From Paraliobacillus ryukyuensis (GTDB taxonomy: Bacteria; Bacillota; Bacilli; Bacillales; Amphibacillaceae), in contig NZ_QNRI01000008.1 in NCBI RefSeq assembly GCF_003315295.1, positions 1 through 64,000 on the forward strand: DNA of 64,000 nucleotides, read 5' to 3'. This document shows positions 27,456 through 36,875 of the stretch, in pieces; within the stretch, counting starts at the first letter, position 1; every line of letters starts with the position of its first letter. Both the position numbers and the translations under genes were made by a program. The notes under the pieces were generated by a model. It was not told the DNA's origin. It was given only the letters and a program-made list of their open reading frames with translations, and did not search any database.

Positions 27456-29810
27456 ATGAAGATAGAAAATTCGAAGGCATCTAACTGGTACAAACAAGCA
27501 GAAGATAAAGCAAATCAATACTTTCAAACCCTGCTTTCTTATCTGAAAAACAATAAAAGTACAACCATTTTATATAAAGAAATACTAATGTGGAAACGAA
27601 GCCATCGTGCTATTTTAGGTGCCATGTATCCTGGCTATGATAAACGTCTAGTAAATGATAAAGGTTACCTTAGCTGGTTAGCTAATAAAGGGAAATTAGA
27701 TCGTTATTTGGAGCGGAGTATTTCCTATATTTACTTACGTGATTTAGGAAAAAATTTAAGCGATAAAGAAACAAAAGAGCGCATTACACATGAAAAACAA
27801 AAACTAAAGCATTCCATTGAACAAGGGGATTCGATTATTGATCAATTTCGTTTAAGTGCTATCTATCGTTGGGCCCAAAAAGAAGCAGTCGAAGAGGCGC
27901 TTATCTGGGTATGGAATAAAGTAAATACCATTACTGATGCACTGCCTAAAGCTTTCGATGCAGCTCATGCGAAACGCAAATTAATTAAAACCATTGCCGG
28001 CGTTGTCATGCAGGCGTTAGATGATTTGCCAAATGATAGTACCAAGGGCGAACGTACCAAACAAGTAGATAAAGCAATTCGTTTGGGCTATGCCTATGGA
28101 ATTACCTATCCATTCATTGATGATTTACTAGATTCAGATCTATTGTCTAGTAGTGAACAAGAAACGTTTTCTATGATGATTGAAACAGCCATTATCAATC
28201 AAGCAGCGCCGAGGTGGACAAAGTGGCAGGGAAACAATCAACAATTCATGGAACTTGTACAACATGAACTGTCGGCTGCAATTGCATCTATTGCTGAAAA
28301 ACACCAGAAAGAAACTAAAGATCAATTTTTTGAACAAGCCTATGTGTTTTTTAAATCACAAGAGTTGGATCGAGCAAAAACATTACAAAATACAGAGTAT
28401 ACGAATGAAGCTATTTATTTACCTGTAATAGTAAAATCAGCTTCTTCGAGGTTAATAGTAAGAGGTGTATTGGGGAATGCGAAAGATCATTCTTCCAATG
28501 AGCGCATGTTTTACTATGGAATCTATAATCAGTTATCCGATGATTTTGCTGATCTGTTTGATGATATGGAAGCAGGAGCTGTCACCCCTTATACTTATTA
28601 TTTAACATATAAAGACCAACGTCCTGACTTAATTAATCCATTTGAGCTTTATTGGACGGTAATTACTTACCTTATTCATCATGTATATCAAGCAGATGAG
28701 CAGGCTAAAGAGGTCATATTAGCTCGAGCCATTAATGGATTAAGGCGTTTTAAAGCAAAACACGGGAAGAAAAAATACCAACAGATAATGCATGAATTAA
28801 AATTTGGAGATAACAAGCTTCAGCGTCTCATACAGCAAATGGTTGAAAAAGCAACAGATGTTGATTTTCTTGATAAAAGGTTACGTGATGACATGTCTCA
28901 ATCTTTCCGACAAGAACAACAAGAAAAGGCGGATATAACACGTGAAATAAAGCGACTTCGGCAAGAAATCAACGAACTACTATATTTCTCGAATAATAAA
29001 CAGGTAAATGATTCAGCAGAAAAAATAACGGATGCAGCTAATTATAGTTTACAAGGAAGCGGCAAAAGATTACGTCCAATCATGTCATGGATGGTCGCAG
29101 AAAAGGTATATCATTTTGATAAAGATGCCATTACACCATTATTAAAATCATTGGAATTGATGCATACAGCGTCTTTGATATTTGATGATTTACCAGCACA
29201 GGATAACGCAACTATTCGAAGGGGGCGCCCTACTTTACACGAAGTATATAATACGGCCTTAGCTGAATTAACTGGTTTATTTTTAACACAGCAAGCTACA
29301 TATGAACAGGCTTCACTAAAAAAATTCGATCCCGAAAAAGTGCTTGAATTGATTCGCTATGCGTCACATATTACAGCTGAAATGTGCAAAGGGCAGGCAA
29401 TGGATCTGGCTTCTAAAGAAACAGAACAAACAGTAGCACAGCTAGAAACGATGTGTTACTACAAAACTGGAATGGGATTTGAAGCTTCATTGTTAATGCC
29501 AGCAATATTAGCCGGCATTAATACGAATGAGAAGCAACAGCTTATTGATTTTGCCTATCATGCAGGAATTGCATTTCAAATGAAAGATGATTTATTGGAT
29601 GTCGAAGGGGATGCTACCACGCTAGGTAAATCGAGTGGTATGGATCAAGTTAATAATCGCTCTACGTTTGTGTCGCTATTAGGTAAAACTGGCGCACGAA
29701 AAAAGATGTGGGAACATTATTGTGATGCGGAAGAAGCGCTAATGCAATTGCCTGAGGCATATCACTTTCTGCATTACATACTTCTCTATTTGATAAAACG
29801 GGTGAATTAA
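27456..29810 (+). CDS. Two-domain class I isoprenoid synthase: N-terminal terpene-synthase-like, C-terminal polyprenyl synthase
   Basis: 784 aa. Residues 500-784 form a polyprenyl (FPP/GGPP-type) synthase domain with the substrate Lys/Arg motif GSGKRLRPIM (534-543), first Asp-rich motif FDDLPAQDNATIRRGRP (576-592), KTGMGFEASL, and second Asp-rich motif FQMKDDLLDVEGD (707-719). It would condense IPP with an allylic diphosphate. Residues 1-480 look like a second all-helical class I isoprenoid domain, with Asp-rich motifs IDDLLDSD (221-228) and SDDFADLFDD (361-370); fold assignment there rests on these motifs and the helical character. A charged linker (about 480-510) joins them. Domain order, cyclase-like then prenyltransferase, is that of fungal chimeric terpene synthases. 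RBS AAGGTG. Product and second-domain activity are unknown. Confidence 0.75.
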   Translation: MKIENSKASNWYKQAEDKANQYFQTLLSYLKNNKSTTILYKEILMWKRSHRAILGAMYPGYDKRLVNDKGYLSWLANKGKLDRYLERSISYIYLRDLGKNLSDKETKERITHEKQKLKHSIEQGDSIIDQFRLSAIYRWAQKEAVEEALIWVWNKVNTITDALPKAFDAAHAKRKLIKTIAGVVMQALDDLPNDSTKGERTKQVDKAIRLGYAYGITYPFIDDLLDSDLLSSSEQETFSMMIETAIINQAAPRWTKWQGNNQQFMELVQHELSAAIASIAEKHQKETKDQFFEQAYVFFKSQELDRAKTLQNTEYTNEAIYLPVIVKSASSRLIVRGVLGNAKDHSSNERMFYYGIYNQLSDDFADLFDDMEAGAVTPYTYYLTYKDQRPDLINPFELYWTVITYLIHHVYQADEQAKEVILARAINGLRRFKAKHGKKKYQQIMHELKFGDNKLQRLIQQMVEKATDVDFLDKRLRDDMSQSFRQEQQEKADITREIKRLRQEINELLYFSNNKQVNDSAEKITDAANYSLQGSGKRLRPIMSWMVAEKVYHFDKDAITPLLKSLELMHTASLIFDDLPAQDNATIRRGRPTLHEVYNTALAELTGLFLTQQATYEQASLKKFDPEKVLELIRYASHITAEMCKGQAMDLASKETEQTVAQLETMCYYKTGMGFEASLLMPAILAGINTNEKQQLIDFAYHAGIAFQMKDDLLDVEGDATTLGKSSGMDQVNNRSTFVSLLGKTGARKKMWEHYCDAEEALMQLPEAYHFLHYILLYLIKRVN

Positions 29811-29832
29811 TTAGATGAAAATAACAAATAAG

Positions 29833-29872
29833 GCATGCTGTTTTACGAAAAAACGGCATGTTTGTTTATTTT
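29833..29872 (+). terminator. Terminator after the isoprenoid synthase gene
   Basis: CATGCTGTTTT (29834-29844) pairs with AAAACGGCATG (29850-29860), one G-U pair, followed by a T-rich tract. Confidence 0.75.
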
Positions 29873-30130
29873 GAGAGGCGTTAGGTACTACAATCTGTTT
29901 AATAAAGTATTAATGTTAAGGACTAATGAAGTAATTATGTATATTTTGTAAAATACACCAAATTATTTTGTTTTTGTGTTGTAATAATATAAGCGGTATA
30001 TTGAATTAGGGTTACCATCAGGTTTGGTGAATTTTATAAAATTAATGGGAGAAAGCGTCCTTGTAAATATTGAAGGAAAAATAACCTTAACAGCGCATTA
30101 ACTGTTTTTTCGTTGAATTGTAAAATAAGA
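29873..30130 (+). other. Spacer upstream of the GDPD gene
   Basis: AT-rich non-coding DNA. A weak AACAG/CTGTT hairpin followed by TTTTTT near 30090-30112 could be a leader terminator. No gene is visible. Confidence 0.3.
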
Positions 30131-30145
30131 TGGGAGGTTTTTATA

Positions 30146-30925
30146 ATGACAAGAACAAAAATTTATGCACATCGAGGGGATAAGGGCAATTATCCAGAAA
30201 ATACTTTACTTAGTTTTCGCAAAGCAGTCGAAGAAGGTGTTGATGGTATTGAATTAGACGTTCATCTAACCAAAGATAATCAATTGGTTATCATTCATGA
30301 TGAAACATTAGAACGTACTACCAATGGTTCAGGTTTCGTTAAAAATTATACTTTATCTGAATTACAACAATTTCAAGCAAATACAGCAGATCTTCAAGAC
30401 TTTTCTGATGAATTACATATCCCAACACTTAGGGAAGTATTGGAGTTATTAAAACCTTATCCGACGGAATTAAATATCGAATTGAAAACAAATGAATTTA
30501 CGTATGAAGGAATAGAACGGCTTGTATTGGAAACGGTAAAACGATATGGAAAAGGGAGGAAAGTCGTTTATTCATCATTTCATCTTCCTAGTCTAATCAG
30601 AATCAAAGCAATGGATGATTCTGCTCTGATTGCATGGCTTGTTCTTCAGAAAATACCGCATCCAGTTGATTACATTGAAACATTTAACTTAGAAGCTATT
30701 CATTTACACTATGCTATTTTTTTAGAGGATATCACTTATTGGAAAGAAGTTTTACCTCAGTTACGCCTTTGGACAGTGAATGATGAACAAGCGCTAAAAA
30801 AGTTAATTACATTATGTCCGGCTGCTATTATTACAGATCTCCCAGATATTGCTTTGAAAATGCAAAATCCCAAAAATGATTCTCTTCAATGCAATAATAG
30901 CTTGTCCAAACCATATTTACTTTAA
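30146..30925 (+). CDS. Glycerophosphodiester phosphodiesterase
   Basis: A 259-aa cytoplasmic GDPD that hydrolyses glycerophosphodiesters to glycerol 3-phosphate and an alcohol. The TIM-barrel catalytic motifs are intact: YAHRGDKGNYPENT (His/Arg), GIELDVHLTKDNQLVIIHD (metal-binding Glu/Asp and the second His) and ELKT. Start at the ATG 30146 with GGGAGG upstream; there is no signal peptide. It could feed glycerol 3-phosphate into the GlpD route encoded later in the window, although it is not in that operon. Confidence 0.93.
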   Translation: MTRTKIYAHRGDKGNYPENTLLSFRKAVEEGVDGIELDVHLTKDNQLVIIHDETLERTTNGSGFVKNYTLSELQQFQANTADLQDFSDELHIPTLREVLELLKPYPTELNIELKTNEFTYEGIERLVLETVKRYGKGRKVVYSSFHLPSLIRIKAMDDSALIAWLVLQKIPHPVDYIETFNLEAIHLHYAIFLEDITYWKEVLPQLRLWTVNDEQALKKLITLCPAAIITDLPDIALKMQNPKNDSLQCNNSLSKPYLL

Positions 30926-30931
30926 TGCAAG

Positions 30932-30971
30932 AAAAAAAGGACGCTAGCATGGAAAGCTTAGCGTCCTTTTT
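30932..30971. terminator. Bidirectional terminator between GDPD and OFA genes
   Basis: AAAAGGACGCTA (30935-30946) and TAGCGTCCTTTT (30959-30970), with A and T runs on both sides. It serves both convergent genes. Confidence 0.9.
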
Positions 30972-30975
30972 GCTA

Positions 30976-32229
30976 TCAAGCCGATTGTGCTTGTTCTGCA
31001 TTATTTTTTTCAAGTCCTTGAATACTAACATGCATTATGATGGAAGTACCTAGTGCTACAAATAATAATGCTGCAAACACATAGAAGGTAATATTGTAAC
31101 TTTGAAGCGCATCATTTAATGTTGCAACAAGCATCGGTCCAAATATTCCTGCACAAGACCATGCTGTTAATAAATATCCGTGAATGGCGCCAAGTTGTTT
31201 TGTACCAAATAAATCACCAATAAAGGCAGGTAAACAGGCAAACCCTCCACCATACATTGACAATATAATAAAGATAAAAATTTGGAACAATAACGGATTA
31301 TTTATGTTAGGAAGCAATAGGAATAGGATGAATTGTACACCGAAAAATAAGGTAAAAACATTACTTCGTCCCATATAGTCTGAAATGGATGACCACATAA
31401 TTCTTCCAAAACCATTGAATAATCCCATGATCCCAACCATAGAGGCCGCAGCAACCGCAGACATGCCGACTTTATCTTGAGCAAGCGGAGAAGCAAACGA
31501 AATAAGCATAATCCCTGCTGAAATATTGATAAACATCATCACCCAAAGCAACCAAAAACGATTAGTTTTTAACGCTTCATTTGCAGTTAGTTGCGCTAAA
31601 TCCGCTGGTATTTTTCGCTTATTCGTTTGTGATTGTTCACTCATAACAGCTGGTTTCCACTCTTCAGGTGGACGGACAATATATAAAGCGCCCGCAAGCA
31701 TTAATAATAAGTAGGCAATTCCAAGTGCAAGAAAGGTTGCTGATAGGCCGATGTTATTGATTAACTTTGCAATAACTGGGCTGGCAATTAACGAGCCTGC
31801 GCCAAATCCTAACACAGCCATACCAGTTGCAAGCCCTCTGCGATCAGGGAACCATTTTACTAATGTAGAAACAGGTGCAATATAACCTATTCCTAAACCG
31901 ATTCCACCAATTACACCGTACGTTAAATAATATAAGGCAAGTGATTCTAAGGTAATAGCCAAACTAGAACCGAGCAGACCTGCTGAGAAGAGTACAGCAG
32001 CCAGGATGGCAGATTTTCTTGGACCCCATTTTTCAACTAACCTGCCTAAACTAGCGGCAGAAAGACCTAAAAATGCAATGGCAATGGTAAAAGAGAGGGT
32101 TACTTCTTTGCTGTTCCAGCCCAACATATCGGACATCGGATTTTTAAAAACACTATACGCATAGACCGAACCAATGGATAAATGAATAGCAATAGCAGAC
32201 AGAGCAATAAGCCAACGATTTTTGTTCAT
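30976..32229 (-). CDS. OFA-family MFS transporter (oxalate/formate antiporter-like)
   Basis: A 417-aa, 12-helix major facilitator. It begins RWLIALSAIAIHLSIGSVYAY and carries the loop 2-3 motif GRLVEKWGPRKSA and the mid-loop RPPEEWKP, both typical of the OFA subfamily that exchanges small monocarboxylates or oxalate for formate. Start at 32229 with AGGAGGTT upstream; a longer frame adds 12 residues without support. The substrate is not known; many Bacillaceae copies are annotated as oxalate:formate antiporters without evidence. Confidence 0.87.
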   Translation of the reverse strand: MNKNRWLIALSAIAIHLSIGSVYAYSVFKNPMSDMLGWNSKEVTLSFTIAIAFLGLSAASLGRLVEKWGPRKSAILAAVLFSAGLLGSSLAITLESLALYYLTYGVIGGIGLGIGYIAPVSTLVKWFPDRRGLATGMAVLGFGAGSLIASPVIAKLINNIGLSATFLALGIAYLLLMLAGALYIVRPPEEWKPAVMSEQSQTNKRKIPADLAQLTANEALKTNRFWLLWVMMFINISAGIMLISFASPLAQDKVGMSAVAAASMVGIMGLFNGFGRIMWSSISDYMGRSNVFTLFFGVQFILFLLLPNINNPLLFQIFIFIILSMYGGGFACLPAFIGDLFGTKQLGAIHGYLLTAWSCAGIFGPMLVATLNDALQSYNITFYVFAALLFVALGTSIIMHVSIQGLEKNNAEQAQSA

Positions 32230-32405
32230 AATAACCTCCTGAAATAGACGATGTATTTTATACACTAACTATAACAAAAAGTTAAATTTGTTAAAACGAA
32301 TATTTGTTTAAATAAATAAATAATTGTTCGTTTTTTGTTTATTTTTATAGGAAGTCGGCTATTTTTTATTGAGATTACACCGGATTTGAAGTGAAATAAA
32401 TTTTT

Positions 32406-33086
32406 TTAGATAATATCAAATAAGATTAAACCAATGGTATTAATGGCAAAATTTCCAGCCATATGAACAAACCATGACGTGTAGATATTCTCATTTCGTT
32501 CGTTTAACCAATTAAATAGTATACCTGCAATAAATAGACTAATGAGAAGTAACAAAAATAAACCAAAGTTAAACCAATTGATCACCATAAATACATGATA
32601 TATAGCAAACAGACCTGCGCTGAATAGGTACGCAAATGGACGATTCGTTACCTTTTTCAAAGATAAGAAAGCAAAACCACGAAAGAAAAACTCTTCTACT
32701 AACGAATTAATAAAAGAAATATAAATAGCTACAAAAAGAAAATTAGTTGCAGAAACACCAACGCTAGCTTCTAATGACGTTGTAATACTAGTTAAATCGA
32801 AAAATGAACCAAATATAAAATAAGCACCAACAATAAAGATATACACGCCCACCCCAATAAGGATGGAGAAGAGTAATGAATCTTTGCGATATGAAAATAA
32901 ACGTGTAAAAGACGTGTTCTTATCCATCCGTGCATAAACAAGGGGGAGAATCAAAAACAAACCTAATTTGATTCCTGATTTAATAGCATAATTGGGTACC
33001 CATATTGCATCTACCCAAGCCATTATCAAGCAGCCGATAAATACGAGTGAGATAATAAATAATGCATTATTTTTTACGTGTCGCAT
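32406..33086 (-). CDS. CPBP-family intramembrane metalloprotease
   Basis: A 226-aa multi-pass membrane protein with the CPBP (CAAX protease/bacteriocin-processing) motifs: LVEEFFFRGF (EExxxR), a buried His in the IYHVFM segment and HMAGNFAIN (HxxxN) near the C-terminus. These residues bind the catalytic metal. Start at 33086 with GGGGAG about 9 bases upstream. Targets are unknown; no peptide gene lies beside it. Confidence 0.88.
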   Translation of the reverse strand: MRHVKNNALFIISLVFIGCLIMAWVDAIWVPNYAIKSGIKLGLFLILPLVYARMDKNTSFTRLFSYRKDSLLFSILIGVGVYIFIVGAYFIFGSFFDLTSITTSLEASVGVSATNFLFVAIYISFINSLVEEFFFRGFAFLSLKKVTNRPFAYLFSAGLFAIYHVFMVINWFNFGLFLLLLISLFIAGILFNWLNERNENIYTSWFVHMAGNFAINTIGLILFDII

Positions 33087-33230
33087 GAAAAAGTGCTCCC
33101 CTACTAATTGATTAACCAAAGTATAGCATGTATTTGAATTAAAATTTAAGGTTTTCCATCTTTGTATGTTATTAACACATAATCAATGATAAAATGTTCC
33201 ATATATCTATTCTAATTTAGGAGGAACAAC

Positions 33231-34136
33231 ATGAAAGAAATTTTTGATAAACCAAAACGTTTTGGAGAAATTTTGGACTTAACGTTTCAGATATCGAAAC
33301 GTCATTTTTCCAAACTGTTTTTACTTTTACTCATTTTCATGGCACCGGTTATCGTAATACAAGCAATAGGTCAAATTATTGGAGGGAGAAACTTTTTAAC
33401 GGATATATCTGGCGGTAAAACTGTTTTTGATCAAATTTTAAATACATATGATCAAACTACTTTATCCTTATCCAATTCAGAAATGATTGGATTAACAGTT
33501 TCCTACATACTTATGATTTTATTTTATCCGGTGGCAATTGCAGCCATTGTCTTACTTGTCAAAAAAATTAAAGAGAGCAGTGACTATACCATCGGTGGCT
33601 TAATTAAGCAAGCTTTCACTCGTTTTTGGCCTTTGCTTTGGAGTACGTTATTAATTGGACTTATGGCATTTGGAATTATATTTTTCCCGTTAGTGCTTGG
33701 TATTGCCATTGGTTCATTGTTTATTGTTTTTAATCCAATATTAGGTGGTATACTTATTGTTTTATTTAGTATTGGTGGCTTTATTGGTGTTGGATTACTA
33801 TTTACTCGCTGGGGTTTTTATTTACCTGCACTTTTATTTGATCGAGTAGCACCAGGATTAACTGCCAGTTGGCGGTTAACAAAAGGACGCACATGGAAAA
33901 TATTTGGCATTTATGTGGTATTAATGATAATTTCAACTATTGTCAGCTTAGGCGTGGATTCTATTGCCGTATTGCTAGGGCAGAGTGTGCTTTATACGAT
34001 CATTACTAATTTGGTAACACTAATTACCACCTTGTTTGCCACAGTAGGATATGCTGTTGTTTATTTTGACGCAGTGACTAGAAACACCGCTGGAGATTTA
34101 AAAGATATGATTGATACCTATCAAGAACAGCAATAA
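33231..34136 (+). CDS. Multi-pass membrane protein heading the MoxR/DUF58 block
   Basis: 301 aa with an N-terminal amphipathic motif (PKRFGEILDLTFQISKRHF) and about six helices; segments such as LTASWRLTKGRTWKIFGIY resemble membrane domains found next to GDPD-type or DUF4129 proteins. I do not recognise a characterised function. RBS AGGAGG. It is 23 bases upstream of the DUF4129 gene and probably the first gene of a five-gene operon ending with DUF58. Confidence 0.8.
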   Translation: MKEIFDKPKRFGEILDLTFQISKRHFSKLFLLLLIFMAPVIVIQAIGQIIGGRNFLTDISGGKTVFDQILNTYDQTTLSLSNSEMIGLTVSYILMILFYPVAIAAIVLLVKKIKESSDYTIGGLIKQAFTRFWPLLWSTLLIGLMAFGIIFFPLVLGIAIGSLFIVFNPILGGILIVLFSIGGFIGVGLLFTRWGFYLPALLFDRVAPGLTASWRLTKGRTWKIFGIYVVLMIISTIVSLGVDSIAVLLGQSVLYTIITNLVTLITTLFATVGYAVVYFDAVTRNTAGDLKDMIDTYQEQQ

Positions 34137-34159
34137 TCGCTGACGAGGGTGAGGGTTTT

Positions 34160-34816
34160 ATGGCAAAGGTAAATGAAGCTGAAAAACAATTGGAAGAAAT
34201 ATTGGATAGGCAAGAATACCAAGCATATCTTGAGGATAACCGTAGCTTATTTGAACGGCTATGGAATTGGATAGGGGCTAAGATCTCGGATTGGTTAGAA
34301 GGGTTGAATATTACAATTGACCCTTCTAACAATGTAGGAAATGGACTGTTCTATTTTCTTGGGTTCTTAGGAATAGTGGCTGTGTTTCTGATTGTCTTTT
34401 TTGCTAGTCGTAATTGGTTGAAAAAACGCAGTCTACAACATAGACAACCGTTACATCAAAATCAACGAGATTGGACAAGTAAAGCGCATTGGGTTGAGGC
34501 AGAAAAAATGGAACAGCAACAAGACTATGCTAGTGCGATGCGTCATGTCTTTCTTTCCTTTTTGCTGTTATTGCATGAAAACAAAGCATTAGTGGCTCGC
34601 ATGTATAAAACAAATTGGGAATATTATGATGAACTTCGGTCGTTTGATCCAAAAATAGCTGATAGTTTCTATCAATTTGCTTTATTTTTTGAAGAAGTTA
34701 CATACGGGGAACGCCCCATAGAAAAAGAAGGATATCAATCCTATCGAAAACAGGTGTCTGACTGGATGCAAGTGCTTGTGCAACCAGTTGATGACGTTGA
34801 AGGCAGGGGAGAGTAA
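34160..34816 (+). CDS. DUF4129-domain membrane protein
   Basis: 218 aa: a charged N-terminal region, one membrane helix (about 65-85) and a C-terminal cytoplasmic DUF4129 domain with the recognisable TNWEYYDELR and FFEEVTYGERPIEKEGYQSY segments. In other bacteria this domain accompanies MoxR ATPases and transglutaminase-like or DUF58 proteins. The stop is two bases before the next start. Confidence 0.85.
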   Translation: MAKVNEAEKQLEEILDRQEYQAYLEDNRSLFERLWNWIGAKISDWLEGLNITIDPSNNVGNGLFYFLGFLGIVAVFLIVFFASRNWLKKRSLQHRQPLHQNQRDWTSKAHWVEAEKMEQQQDYASAMRHVFLSFLLLLHENKALVARMYKTNWEYYDELRSFDPKIADSFYQFALFFEEVTYGERPIEKEGYQSYRKQVSDWMQVLVQPVDDVEGRGE

Positions 34817-34818
34817 CC

Positions 34819-35943
34819 ATGGCACAACAACCTATACACAAAAATACATGGATCTGGTTGCTTATCCTATTAACTTTATTTGTTATTTGTAGTTATATAT
34901 TTGTTCCGGAAAAGCCAGAAGAGTATCCGCCATATGTCTCGAATTCACCTGCACCAACTGGGACAAAAGCAATCTATACGTATTTAGAAGAAAATCAGCT
35001 TCCCATAAAAAAATGGGAACTGCCACCTAGTAATCTAGCAAACCGAGAAAATACATTGCAAGTAATGGTTGAGCCTTCATTATTTTCAGAAGAAAATACA
35101 TTACAAGCTTATCAAGCTTATGTAGAAAACGGAAATACGCTAGCAATATTTAAACATAATCCAAAAGGAATGTTTGATATTGAAACAACGAACCCGACCA
35201 TGAGTATAGAAGACACAGTGGAATTAATAAACCACGATTTAGAAGTAGCAACAGCATCTTCATTGCGCTTAAAACCAGATGAAGACGATGAAATTCTATT
35301 AGCAGATCATTATGGACCAATCGCGATAAAAAGATCGATTGGTGCTGGGAGCCTAATTGTTGTGACAGAACCGGAATGGTTAACCAACACAGCCATTTTA
35401 GAAAATGATCACTTAGAAGCATTGTTCACTGTTCTTAACTTTAATTCTTATGACGCGATTCTATTTAATGAGTATGTGCATGGGAATGAAGCAGGAACAT
35501 CGATGCTTTCTGTGTTTCCAAATTGGATCATCGTATTAGCATTTGAATTATTGCTTGTTACTGTAGGGGTTTTATGGCTTAAGGGGAAACGTTTTGGACC
35601 AATTATAACCCCTAGAGAAGCAACTGTTCGTTTTAGTGATGAAAAAATAAAGGCATTAGCCACTTGGTACATGAAAGGGAAGAATTATCGTGAAGCGATT
35701 GGAATTCAAGCTGATTTCCTGAAACGACTTTTGTTAGAACGTTTTGGCATCCCTTATAAAAATACATGGTCAGAAAATACAGAAGCAATTGAACGTACCC
35801 TTCCGAACCTTTCGAAAGAAGCAATCCGTCGGTTTACAAACGGATTAGATGACGTATTGAAACAAGAAAAAGTATCAAAGCAGGCATTTTTATCTTGGTC
35901 ACAGAAGATTGATCATATCAGAAGAGAGGTTGAAGCAGAATGA
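34819..35943 (+). CDS. DUF4350-type membrane protein
   Basis: 374 aa. An N-terminal signal-anchor helix (about 10-29) is followed by an extracytoplasmic region with the YVSNSPAPTGTKAIYTYLEE start characteristic of DUF4350, a second helix near 235-255, and a basic cytoplasmic tail. Its ATGA overlap with the MoxR gene indicates translational coupling. No function is known beyond its constant association with MoxR/DUF58. Confidence 0.85.
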   Translation: MAQQPIHKNTWIWLLILLTLFVICSYIFVPEKPEEYPPYVSNSPAPTGTKAIYTYLEENQLPIKKWELPPSNLANRENTLQVMVEPSLFSEENTLQAYQAYVENGNTLAIFKHNPKGMFDIETTNPTMSIEDTVELINHDLEVATASSLRLKPDEDDEILLADHYGPIAIKRSIGAGSLIVVTEPEWLTNTAILENDHLEALFTVLNFNSYDAILFNEYVHGNEAGTSMLSVFPNWIIVLAFELLLVTVGVLWLKGKRFGPIITPREATVRFSDEKIKALATWYMKGKNYREAIGIQADFLKRLLLERFGIPYKNTWSENTEAIERTLPNLSKEAIRRFTNGLDDVLKQEKVSKQAFLSWSQKIDHIRREVEAE

Positions 35944-36875
35944 GAGAACAATTAACGTCTTTATTAGAAAAATATGAAGCAAGGGTACTTGGGCAGAATA
36001 AAAACTTGCGGTTGTTATTAACTGCACTTTTAGCGGATGGTCATGTGCTTATTGAGGGTGTACCTGGAACGGGAAAAACGCAAATGGTAAAAACACTTGC
36101 TACATTAGTAGGAGGTGACTTTAATCGAATTCAATTTACCCCAGATTTATTACCAAGTGATATTACAGGTAGCACGATTTATAATATGCGAGAAAGCACC
36201 TTCCAAACATTACAAGGGCCAATTTTCACTAATATCCTGCTGGCAGATGAGATTAATCGTACACCTGCAAAGACACAGGCAGCTCTTTTAGAGGCAATGG
36301 AAGAAAAACAAGTAACCATACAGGGAGAAACGTACCCATTACCATCAGTGTTTTTTGTTGCAGCGACACAGAATCCAATTGAATTTGAAGGTACTTATCC
36401 ATTGCCTGAAGCGCAGCAAGACCGATTCTTATTTAAATTAAAAGTAGATTTTCCAAATTTAGCGGAAGAAACCGATGTTTTAAAGTTGGTCGTTGATAAT
36501 CAAATAGAAACAAACAATCCCGTATTAGAAGCACTCTTTACCCCAGATAGTTTAGATGAGACGCGTAAACAAGTAGCAGGTATCACGTTGCATGATAGTA
36601 TTGCAGATTACATTACAAAGATTGTTCGAAAAACACGTGAAGTAGAAAGTTTACAATATGGAGCTAGTACCAGAGGGGCGATCGCAATCGCCAGGACAGC
36701 GAAGGCTTGGGCTTACCTATTAGAAAGAGATTATGTGACTCCAGATGATGTGAAAGTAGTAGCATTACCAAGCTTGAGACATCGTGTACAATTATCTCCG
36801 TATGCAGAATTGGAGGGAACAGGTCTTGACGAGATTATTCAAGAATTGGTGGGATCGATTGCTGTTCCGCGATAG
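35940..36875 (+). CDS. MoxR-family AAA+ ATPase
   Basis: A 311-aa AAA+ chaperone-like ATPase: Walker A GVPGTGKT (40-47), Walker B LLADEINR, sensor 1 in AATQNPIEFEGTYPLPEAQQD and sensor 2 near GASTRGAIAIARTAKAW. MoxR proteins help mature or activate partner complexes, commonly von Willebrand-type DUF58 proteins, and one is encoded next door. Start ATG overlaps the DUF4350 stop by four bases. Confidence 0.93.
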   Translation: MREQLTSLLEKYEARVLGQNKNLRLLLTALLADGHVLIEGVPGTGKTQMVKTLATLVGGDFNRIQFTPDLLPSDITGSTIYNMRESTFQTLQGPIFTNILLADEINRTPAKTQAALLEAMEEKQVTIQGETYPLPSVFFVAATQNPIEFEGTYPLPEAQQDRFLFKLKVDFPNLAEETDVLKLVVDNQIETNNPVLEALFTPDSLDETRKQVAGITLHDSIADYITKIVRKTREVESLQYGASTRGAIAIARTAKAWAYLLERDYVTPDDVKVVALPSLRHRVQLSPYAELEGTGLDEIIQELVGSIAVPR

